From Eutrigla gurnardus (Eukaryota; Chordata; Actinopteri; Perciformes; Triglidae), in the NCBI GenBank assembly GCA_963514095.1, contig OY741281.1, positions 6,564,154 to 6,628,153 on the forward strand: DNA of 64,000 bases, given 5' to 3'. Each line of letters opens with the position of its first letter. The first letter of the stretch is position 1. A program made the translations under genes and the position numbers. The notes below the pieces were generated by a model. It was not told the origin of the DNA and did no database searches. It saw nothing but the letters and a program-made list of their open reading frames with translations. Of the stretch, positions 49,401 through 61,400 are shown in pieces.

Positions 49401-52400
49401 TCCCCACTCCTCAACTTGCAGCACACCCTGAACATCATGCGACAAACTGGAGGCCTGGGTATCAGCATCGCTGGAGGGAAAGGATCTACACCGTACAAGG
49501 GAGATGATGAGGTAATATGATGGAATTTAAATACATTCAAGTAATCAGAAGCAACAGATTATACTCATTTATTTTTGTTTTTGTGTTCAGGGAATCTTCA
49601 TCTCCAGAGTGTCTGAAGAGGGTCCTGCAGCCAGAGCAGGTGTTAAAGTGGGAGACAAACTCCTAGAGGTAAAGCCTCGTCGGATTACTTTTCTTTTAGC
49701 AATGCCTTCCTCTGTTTTTATAGATAGATATGTAAATTTAACAGCATTACAAATCATTCCTTCTGTTTCTCAGGTGAATGGAGTGGACCTCAACGAAGCA
49801 GAACATCACACAGCGGTCGAAGCTCTCCGTAGCTCTGGTGCTACGGTTTCCATGTCGGTGCTGCGGGAGCGAATGGTGGAGCCCGAGAACGCCATCACGA
49901 CCACGCCACTGAGGCCGGAAGACGACTACTTCCCACGGGAGAGACGGAGCAGTGGCATCGCCTTCAACATGGAGACGACTCCCAGCGGGCCTCAGCAGCG
50001 GCTCTCCACCTGCCTGATCCGAAACGACAAGGGGCTGGGATTCAGCATCGCAGGGGGCAAAGGTTCCACGCCCTACCGCACAGCAGACACGGTGAGACAT
50101 GCGATCACAGCCATAGCTCCACTCACGGAACACAGACCAAGTTTATGTGAGGAGAATGGAAAGTATCCTTTTATCTACCTGCGTTGACGAGGAAAGGGAT
50201 CAATGATGATTTTGTCGCACAATAAAGACAGAAAGAAAAGCAAGTTTATATTTAGTCACCAGCGTCTTACATACTTATTTTCATTAAACAAGAGGCAATG
50301 CACATTCATTTAAAAATGTTTCCAAAATATTCTCAGTTCCAGCTTGTCACTTTTGAGGATGTAATACTTTTATTTGTCATGTCTGACTGATTGTCCTTCG
50401 TTTTTGGACTGTTGAAACAACGAGAAAAGCTTTGGGCTCTAAGTTACTGTGATTGGCGTTTTTCACAGTTGTTTTTACGTTGTAATGATGAAATGAAATG
50501 ATGAAACAATAAATTGAGAAAAAGACTGACAGATGAACTGATATTCTTAATAATAGTCACTCAACCCTTTTTATATGGCTTATAAAGGCAAGTTTATTGA
50601 GTCGATTGTGATAATGAGTCTCAGTTAAAAGAGGGGTGATGATCTAAACATTGAGACAAAATCCCCCATACAATGACTAATAATCTGTTTTGAAAGTTTG
50701 CTCACTATAGTATTTGCAGTAACTGTCTCAGGCACAGGGATGTCTTTTAACGGCGTCTATTCTAGCCGCGGCGTTTACTGTCATCACCAGGGAGACGGAG
50801 ATATGAATAGCCAGCCCTGACACCTGATAGGTCCCCCTGTAACTGGACGGGTGAGGTGTATATTTGGGCCAGCGCGATACTGCATTGCAACTCAGGCAGC
50901 TCAAGAAGCCCACAAAGAGGAATGGACTCATAGACGTGTGATTTAGGCGGGTCTGACTTTTAAGTCTTGCCTCTCTTTTCAAAAGCTTTTTGAAAAGGAT
51001 GCAGTGACACGGTTGGTTGTTGGTCGCTCTGCTGCAGTAGACCTTGCTCCTGCATGTGTTTGCACATTTTGTTTTGCTGAGGCAGAATACAAGTTAATTT
51101 TGTTGTTCTTAAAAAAATGGCGTAATTTGTCTGAGAACTTGTCTCAGGGGTCATGCTTTTTGCAGTGGAGTCCTAATGTGTCTTAATGATCAAAGACTAT
51201 GCTGTTAATAGGTTGTAATGTATGTCTGGGTTTCTTTGTTCATGTGTCCAACCTTATATCACAATTTGTGCCATTTCAAGTTGTTAATATCTCAGAATCC
51301 CTTCATTAATTACTGTTTATTTTATGTAGTTACTTCTGTTTTTGGCTCAGATCAACACATAAGGATACCACACATTGACTGACTGGTGATTTGGCTTCTA
51401 GAGAGCTCACAGTTAGCACATGATTCATCAAAGCATGGCAGCCTGTTGCATCAGACCCTTTTACCACAAACTTGTAATTGGACATACAGACAGGAGAGGC
51501 CAGCGTGATAAGGAATAATAACCCCTCCCTCTTGTTAAACCAGTTTTAAATACAGAATATTAGCACCATCTCTTTTATATGAACTTCTTTCAAAAAGAAA
51601 AGGTCAAAAACAGTATTATAAAGTACAGTAATTCATCCAGAAACGTTCATAAAAGTTTAAACATTTCCCATCTGTTTTTAGGGAATCTACATCTCTCGCA
51701 TCGCAGAAGGGGGAGCGGCACACAGAGACAGCACACTGCATGTAGGCGACAGGGTGATATCTGTGAGTACTACCCATCTCCTCCATATCTCCATATAGTA
51801 CAGAGTGATCAAAACAACCTTATAGTGTTTCATCCATGTGAGAATGACGGATGCATGACTAGTAGTGTTGGAACGGTACAATTCACAGTTCTGTATGTAC
51901 AGAATGTTTTAGGATCATGGTTCAGTATGTTCCCTCGTAAATTGAAATTGGTGTTAAAGTATTTATAGTTTTTGGGGTGGTAAAAGAACACGGTCTGATA
52001 CTGTGCCGTTTCTTCCCCATATTACGCAAAGTTAAGGAAGCACTTCGTGTATGTCCTCATTGCTATATCTTTTTAACATTTCCATAGTAAATGTGCTCAC
52101 ACTCGCTGTCGACCCTCAAGTTATGTCATCCAGATCAGACTAACCTGAGTAGGGTCCCATGCTAACCACATGCAGAAAATTAACTGATACTGTCCTCCTG
52201 CTAATTTTAACCTTGAGTCTCTCTTTAGACGCACATTGTGTTGGTGAAATAGTGCAGCATTTAGGTTGTATGTTTCACTGCTGAGCGTTCCCAGCATGAC
52301 CTCTCCGTGCTCCTTTCTTATCTCAGCTTCTCAAATTCAGAGCTAATTTTTTTTCTGTCAACATATTAGCACCTCTCACACACCGATGCACACACATCAT

Positions 52401-55400
52401 CACACAGTATAACTGTAAACCAATGAATTGTGGTTGATTTTGGTTCCGTCCCCCAGTGTGACGAATGTGAAACTGCCCCTACTCATGAATGCACTTCCTG
52501 CTCGTTGGGAATCACAGAGAAGCTTTGTGAATGATCGTTCTCCGATTTCCTTCCGGGTTTACTCTTTCCTCCAGCAGTTCCTCCAGCTCCATTTGTACAC
52601 TTCATCTGTAGGCTGCCTCTTTCTCTCTTTCTCACACTCTCTCTATCTGCATGCTAACTAATGTATTAAGTGCATCTCCTCGCCTGCTTGGTGGTGGGTA
52701 TGGTGTTGGGGTGGAATAGTGTGTGCAGCAGCATATCAGCCAATGGTAAGCGCTGGTACTGTCGGGTCAGTCCTGACCTCTGCTTGTCACGTTGGACCAG
52801 AGTGCAATTTTTAAGGTTGTGCATGCCTGAAAGCTAGCCCCTGATCTAAAATCCAAAGTTAGCAACACTGATGATTCAACAATTCTTCATGACAAAGTAA
52901 TCTCAGGAAATCCCTGTTTCCCTTTGTTGACTTAAGATCAAACCTTTTGGGAGAACTTCACACGTCCACTTGTTTTTAAGTAAACAAAGGCAAGAAGGGG
53001 TTCAAGGTGATTAACTGATTACATTAAAAGAGATGCACTGGTCATTGCTGTCGATCGAAATTAGACAATTGTCAGCTATATTTCTAATTTTATTTTTTTC
53101 TTCACAAAATACACATAGCATGAGAGTTTTTAAGTCACTCACACAGCGGCACAGACGGTTAAATCACAGCACACATAATGCTTGCAAAACCCAGAAAAAT
53201 GTTGTGGAGGAATAACCCTAAAAACAACTGGAAAAACTAACTAAATATATTATATTTTAGTGCAGTGAACGGCACTTCTGCCAACAGCACTGGGAATTTC
53301 CCTCTACGCATTTCTTTTACATTCTTGTAAATAGATACTGATTCATACATTTTTAATTTTAATAATAAATAAATAGATAAAGTGATACATAATGTTTGAT
53401 GGATAATATGTAGTTGGCTCTATAATGGGCCATCAAAGTAGGTTCTCTCCTTCAGGGAAGCTCTGCCAGCTTACATTGCCAGCAGCAGCCCGCTGTTACC
53501 CCTGCTCCTTCTTTTCTTCTGTCTGATCCTGTTGCTCTGTGTAGGTGTCGGGTTCTTCTCCAAATAACAGTACTCACAAACTCACAGTGAATTGAGTATC
53601 ATAATGTATTAGTTGTTTTGAGTGATCAGGTGTAGAATCTGATGCGAGAAGACTGGTGGCAGCATGCCGTTTCCAGCTTGTATTTGTTTTTTAATGTTCA
53701 TCAATGCCGATGGCAAATGTGACCCGTTGTTATTGGGAGCATCGTGGTGGGCTGACACCCTCCGTGGTTGGTTTTACTGTCGATCCAGATCAATGGTGTA
53801 GACATGACAGAGGCCAGGCATGACCAGGCAGTAGCGCTTCTTACCGGCACCTCCCCCACCATCGCCCTCCTGGTGGAGCGAGACCCGAATGCACAAGGGG
53901 GCTCTCCAGGTCAATCCCGGGCACGAGCCCACTCCCCTCCACCCCCAGAACCCTCAGATTCACCAGACCAGGAGGAGGACGGCCTTAACCTTCATGGGAA
54001 CAACCTGAGCCGGATGGAGGACGAGTATCCCATCGAGGTTAGATCTCTTAGGCCTCAGGACTTCACTATGTTTAATAGCTTTCATTAGACCATAGAAGCC
54101 CCATGCAGGCTTTCAGTGCTGTTTATTTGACCCCTGCCTTATCCTTAATGCTGTCCAGTTCCAGAGAAGATGGTGCATGGTATGAAGGCGTGAAGGCCAT
54201 TAAAATAATGGTGTACTCTAGAGCGTAGCATTTCAAGTCGTCAATAATGCAAAGATATTGCTGCTTAATAGCAGCGTATGCCTATAAAGGTACAGTTTGT
54301 GCATGCAGTAGACTGGTTTGTGTTTATTAGACAAATTATAGGTGTGACCTGATGTTTAATTTATTAACTTTTGTTACATTTAGACCTGAAAATGTTTGAA
54401 AATATCTTGCTTCAATAAATCTTCTCCCTCTTATCCTAACAGGAAGTGATCCTGGTGAAGTCAGGTGGTCCTCTTGGCCTGAGCATCGTGGGAGGAAGTG
54501 ACCACGCCAGTCACCCATTTGGCGTCAATGAACCTGGGGTGTTCATCTCAAAGGTATGTCTTGTGAAATTCCTTGTTTTTCGATTATGTTACGTTTTGTG
54601 TCTCACTTTCCCCGGCCCGTCTCATCATCAGGTGATTCCTCACGGACTAGCATGTGAAAGTGGACTGCGTGTCGGGGACCGAATACTAGAAGTGAACGCC
54701 ATCGACCTTCGCCATGCCACACACCAGGAAGCTGTGCGAGCGCTGCTGGCCAACAAGCAGGAGATCCGTATGTTGGTGCGGAGGGACCCATCACCGCCTG
54801 GGATGCAGGTGAGGCCATCAAATCTGATAAATATACACGTACTAACACAAGCATAACAGCGGCAAAAGCTCACCGTACCCTGCCTGACGAGCTGTCTGTA
54901 TATCATCGCAGGAAATTGTGATCCAGAAGCAGCCAGGGGAGAAGCTTGGCATCAGTATTCGTGGAGGGGCCAAGGGTCATGCAGGAAACCCCTTTGACCC
55001 CACAGATGAAGGCATCTTCATCTCTAAGGTTCTGAAATTATTTATGTATATAAACCACAACTTTGAAAAGTCATACATGGACACATTTTTAAGAGTGATG
55101 TATAAGATTACAATGAGAGGATATTTTAACAGGTGTGTCTGAATTACAATTATATATTGTACTGACTTGCCCTTTGGCTGATATTGAAACAGGTGAGCTC
55201 CAGCGGTGCAGCAGCAAGAGACAGCCGACTCCAGGTTGGCATGCGTATCCTCGAGGTGAACAACCACAGCCTGCTGGGGATGACGCACACAGAGGCAGTG
55301 CGAGTGCTTCGAGGTATAGGAGACTCTCTGGTCATGCTGATGTGTGACGGCTTCGACCCACAAAAAGTGGCTGCTGTGGAGGTGAGACACCAAGAGCAGT

Positions 55401-58400
55401 TGTGATATCTCATTTTCTCAGAAGCGGCCAAATCTGTTTTTATAAAGCACTTCTTTGTTTGGGATCAAACTTTTAAACAAAGCTCTTTTTGGGGGTTTTT
55501 TCAAGGCGTCTCCCGGCATCATTGCCAACCCATTTGCAACAGGCATCGTCCGTAAGAACAGTATGGAAAGCATCTCTTCTATAGACCGAGACCTGAGCCC
55601 AGAGGAGATGGAAATCATGCAGAAGGTACAGTACCTTCTACAGTTAATGCACTGACGCTGATCATGTATATTTACTGATTATATATTTCAATTACACAAG
55701 TAAACAATTAAAGCAGTTTGATTTATTGTTTGCTATCTGGATGTAATGACACTTTCAACGTTGGGTTATAGCATTTTCTGTACATTTAGCAATCATTCAC
55801 TGTTGAGGCCAGACAAAGCCCAAAAGCGCTGAGTAAGGGATGTGGACGGTGTTGGATTGTAGACCAGGAAACACCCCCATTCATCCACATATCAGGAGAT
55901 GATTTTTTTTTTTCAACTGCGGTCAAGTCAACATGTGAATCAGCTGTTTTGTTCAGCGATTTTTGTCACACCGACACTGTGCTTCCACAGCAGTTTGGCG
56001 TTTAGCAGGTGGAGTTTCAATGACAGCAGCGTTTGACTAACTCCAGCCATGCACACCGCACACACTCATCTTTTCACCGCAGCACCCGGGAAGCGCCAGC
56101 ACAGTTGTTTACTTTGTCCAGATGAGCTTTTTGGGATAATGCCCGAACTAAAGGAATGTAGGGGCTTATTGAATGCTAGTTGATGTACAACTTTTATCAG
56201 AACGCACAGAGTCAGAAAATAATTGATATGGAAATTCCAGGATGTTTATTGGGATTGCAAGTCTTTTAAATGTCGCTCTTCTCCAGGAGTCTGAGATGGT
56301 GAGAGAGACGTCCCAGTGGGAGCGAGAAGAGATGGAGAAAGTGGTAAGTGAAACTGAAACTCTGTGACTGTTTTTGGGAAGGCTGGAGGTAAAACTGTAT
56401 CGGTAAAACAGCAGATAGATGGCAAGAGAATAAAAAATGTTTGCTCCGTACAAAATGCAGAACTGCACTATACTATAGGGTGGAGCTTTTAGAGGCAGAG
56501 GCTCAGGTTTGTCTGTTATCGGATGAATGAGGCTTCTCCCTGCGTGGGCATCGTGTTTGACAGTACTATTCCTGCAATGTCCCGCCTTGCATGCTTTTTC
56601 TCTGCTCCCATAGCTAATGAGTAGAGTACTTTCTAATGTGTGTGGATTCTATCCTTTCTTTCTCTTCTGTTTTTCTTCTCATCTCTCCTTTACTTTTGGT
56701 GTGTTTGCCGTTGGTGAAATAAAAAAAAATATCATCCCATCTCCATACCACTTCCCCACTGTTTTTTTTTTTTTTTTTTTCTCTCTTCACCCTCTGTAAC
56801 GCTTTCCTCTTCTGTAAATCCTCCATCTTCTCATTTCACCTCTTCATCGCATCACTGTGTGGCTGTGTGTGGTTGGGTCTCTTTCCTCCTCTCCTCCCTT
56901 CCTTTCTTGGTGAAGGAGCGTATGCGTTTGGAGCGTGAGGAGGCAACTCGCCTGCTAGAAGAGGAGACTGAGGTGAGACACCCCTCATTGGTAGGTCTGC
57001 AGAAAAAAACCTTCCTGGAAGACTGATCGAAAATACCGCAGGATTTTGCCAAGTTGATAATCCCTTTCAGGGAAAAGAGACTTTTTTTTTTTAGAAGGGG
57101 GCAAGTGCCAATCTCACTGATAATGACAAAATCAGATTTTAAATTGTTTTTAATTCTAGTGGTGATTGTGAAATCAGTGTATAAATGTCATAGCTAAGCC
57201 CGGCCTTTTAATTGCCCAAACAGAACATTCTTGCTTGTTGTGTAATAAACCTCCGCCAAGTCCCCTTCTCACCTCTCTTTCCTATTTATTTCTCTTCAGA
57301 ACATGGGCACTGGACCTCTAAAACTTGACTACAAAACCCTGGCAGCTCTGCCCACCACCAGTCTGCAGAAGGTCAACAGGGTAAGACCCCCTCTATGTTA
57401 TGACTCCAGGCAGCAGTAGAAGTAACGCAGGTTTTTACACTCTGTTATGCATTCCTTTTCAACGTATTTGAAAAAGCGTGCAATCGTCTCGAGCTGTAAA
57501 TTGCTTGTATTTCCGGGTGAGCTATGTTTGTAATGGCCTTCGTCGCTCAGAATAGACCTCTTCATGGAATCCCTTGTTTTTATGTCTCGGGAAACTCTTG
57601 AGTGACCCAGAGAGCCGACCAGTTGCCCCTCCAGGAGCAGGAATGTTAACCTCCCACCATCAGCAAAACCCACTACTGACAGTGGCTCCAAGGCAAAACC
57701 CATACCACATATCGCGTCAGAGTGATGTAATCATGTCCTACATCAATGAACAAGAGCAGATGTGATCAACCCGGATTGAAGAAATAGCACGAAGATCAAG
57801 GACTGATCGAGAAGCTTGGGGAAAAAGAAAGCGATGACCTAGAATCAAGAACCAGAAGGAACAAAAACAGAATAAAAGAAGATTCTGTGGAAAAGAATTT
57901 CAAGTATCTATATCTAAGTCCAGAAGGAAGCGGACTTGAAAGGAAGTTGGCCACTGTCTTGGTTGATGAAGAGTGTGAGTAAATGAAAGAGGTGGCGCGA
58001 TGACGCGCCGGGGGGGGAAGGGGACAGCTGCCCGCTATCAACTGGCCTATCCTCTGCGATATTTTAAACCTGCGTCTGCCTCTGAATTGGATGGAGTTGG
58101 GTGGGTGGGGTGTTAGACAAGAGGCAGGCTATCGTCTGTGAGGAACAGACAAGTGTTTCAGTTGGTGTTCCCAAAGTCCTCACAGGAGTACATTTGAGTG
58201 GACATACATCGCTGTCCTGTTCCCGTCCTCCAGTGAGTATAGAGCGTTATTTTAGGTTTACTTTGTTTCTCTTCCTTCTTTCTGTCTTGATTTTATTACC
58301 TCTCCACTTTCCTTTCTTTGCATTAGGCATCAAACTGAAGTTAGCATGGTTTTGACTCCGTTTAAGACATTTAAGACTGTTCTTTGGAACCTGATCCCCA

Positions 58401-61400
58401 AAAGGATTATATTGCCTGTTCCATTACTGACTCTTAAATACACGTCTTTGAACTACACAAAGTACTGAAGGAATATTATTACTTTTATTGCTAACTTACT
58501 TTCGTACAGTATGCAGCTGTTAATGCTCAGTGTGCTAGAGCTGCCCCAGTGCACGTGGTACTGCTCAAATGTTCTCACAGTGACCCATTTTATTACTGCC
58601 TGCCAGTCATACCAAAGGTTTGGCTAAAACGAAACAAATTTAATAATGTGTTTAGTGATATTAACAAGTTTACTATGCTTTTTTTTAAGAAACGAGATGT
58701 CAGTATGATGTGCTACATACAGAGCTGCCTTTTAGCTGTTGCATACACTACACAACATAAATCCAGCAAAAAACAAATAAAAACAGAGGTAAAACATGTC
58801 AAACATATATCTTGGCTTAACTTATTGCTATCGTTGTCCTTTTCATTTACAGTCCACTATCACGATGGATTCAGTTAAACACACACCAAGGCTTATTATA
58901 AAATAAAAACTACAAAGATTAATCATAAAAACAAACAATACTTTTTCAGTTCACAGACGAGATAACAAAGAAAAACTAGTGTAATTCTTCTTTTTTTAAA
59001 TCTAAAATGATCTGTCCTCCAAATTATAATTTCTACATGATTGTATATTAAAATGGCTCAGTTACTGGTTCCCAGCATGGTCACCTCAGTGAGTCGGCAT
59101 ACTGGCAGACCAGCCGCCTCGCTGTTCTCTCCCACACACAAACCCCCAGCTGTCCCTCACGGTTTGTGTCGGAGCCAAAAGGCCACTCGTTCACATTCCA
59201 TCCCACTGACCCTCATCACACCACAGACTCTTATAGTCAGCATGTAGGGAGCCACATTGCTGCCTCACAATGCTCGTTGTATTCTTAGTCCGGCTATTTA
59301 GATTATCACCAGATATGTCAAGGTCACATTGAATAAATGCCAATGTTATCTGGGTGGAATTGAGGCTCTATAGGAGGCATTTTTTTCGGTGTTAGGTTTG
59401 TAAAACATGACACCTCTTATAGTATCGGGTTTCTTTACTCCCCTCTGACAGTGACATCACTCGCCTGTATGTTCAGTACAGTAGGAGTTGAAGGTGTGCT
59501 GGAGCCTGCTGTCTCTCAGATCTGATAATATGGTTATTTAAGGCAGAGGCCTGGCTGCCCGGCAGTAATATGTCTAGTGACTCACAGCCACAGTTAACAA
59601 GTCTTAAATGATGGGCGACTGAGAAACTTGTTTTAAAAGCTTCAGGAAAGATTTAGTGATGTGATTAACTCTTTTTAGCAGCTAGAGGCTTGTGTGTCAA
59701 GTGTCTATTTATAAAAGTGAGTCATGAGAAACGGGGGAATCTCACTTCTACTCATCTTCTAATTTAATTTGGTAGTTTGTAATAGATAGAAATAGAAATA
59801 TATTATTATTATATTTATTTGGCTATGACAACATTTCACTCAAGTTAAATGCTGAGGTCTCAAGACGCAGCAACATAGTCAACCAAAAAAATATATATCT
59901 TTGTTGCCATATTTAAATTGTGGTGAAAATCGATATTTGAGTTTTTTCTTGTTGAGATTTCATATTTTTCTCAGATCCATGACTTTACTGAGAACAATAT
60001 TATCGTAACTGATTGAAATAATGGCCAAATTTAATAAAAAAAAAAAAAAATTACCCTTTTAATCTCTTGTGCTATGAATTCGCTTTCTCATTTAATCCTC
60101 TAGTCTGTTTTGCTTTTATTTTTGAAATTCCTCTAGTGATAATCGACAGTTTGTGTTGAAACCTTTCCTGCTGGTCCTTACTTTGTCACTTTACTGCATC
60201 TGTCCTCGCTCTTTCCTTTGCTCCTGTCCAGTTCTCTACTTCTGTAAATCTGACTGCTCCCATGGAGGCCCCGCTGCAGGCCCAATACGGAGCGCCTTTA
60301 GAGCCTCTGGGCTTCGGCCCCCCCACAGAACCCCTCAACCACATGAACCTCCAGTCCTGCCCCAGTCTGAGCACAGAGCACGAGTATCTGCACGGATCCC
60401 AGTTCTCCCCCAATGGGATGTCCACCGCCGAGAGTGCCGGCTCATCAACAACCATTAACTCATCAACCTTTGCACCCGAAGAAGATGAAAACCTGGTGGA
60501 CTCTCAGCCTATCTGCTTCAAAGAGAACCCGTTTTTGGTGGCCAATCGCAAAGGAAAGGGTCGCCCACCTGGAGATCGGGTCCTGTCGGGGCCTCCTGTG
60601 GGCTACGGGAAGCAAGGCCAACTGCAGCCCTGGTTGTTCAGCAAGGCAAGCCGCCTGCCTGAGTGTGGTTTGGAGGCAGCATGGTGTGTTAATGCGCACA
60701 GTTTGTTGTTTGGTTCACTTGTGAAATGACAGGTTTTATACTCAATAGGTCAGCAAATGTAAAAAAAAAAAATACCAGTTATTGCCAGGTTGAAGAGATT
60801 TCCTTGGGCTTTGGGAAAGTCAGCCACAAATGGACATGAAATCCCTCCACTTGGCTTTCTGTCCCTGCATTTTCTCTCAGGAATTATGTGTCCAGGTCGT
60901 GTGTATAAATCTCCGGGCAACAACCATTTGAGCTGGTGCATGTTTTTGCCGTGAGCACCGAGCTCGCGGCACGTCGAGAGGTATTTGGGCACATAGTCGG
61001 TTCATAGCCAGGACCGACTGGAATGTCTGTCCCAACAGCTGCGAGGGAGGTCAAAAGTCACAAAGGAACACGACCTGCAAAGACGCACAAAAAAAACGCA
61101 TGTTTATCTCAAGAGTTTGTTGTTTATTTGAATTTTTTTGCACTCAGGACTAACCAGTCAATCTTGTTTTGGTATTTCTTTACTTTTGTGGGTGCAATGA
61201 GTGAAAGTAAGTTGTAAAGTGTGTTATTTGATGTTTGTTTTTCCAGGCGCCTCCTTCTGATTTCACCAGGACCGAGAGCCCAATAAGAGAAGCCCCCTAC
61301 TCGCCCGTCATCCAACCGGTGAGCAGCTGTAACACCCAGTCATTCTGTACCATGCTACCATCTTTTTTTTTTTATTTATTTCCTTTTCCATGAGTCATTT

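Noticed and set aside
60646..60729. Extension of scrib exon 30 to the stop at 60727-60729
   Set aside because: Would end the protein before the conserved VKQAYKAFAAVP exon; the GC donor gives a clean phase 0 join, though retention as a minor isoform cannot be excluded.
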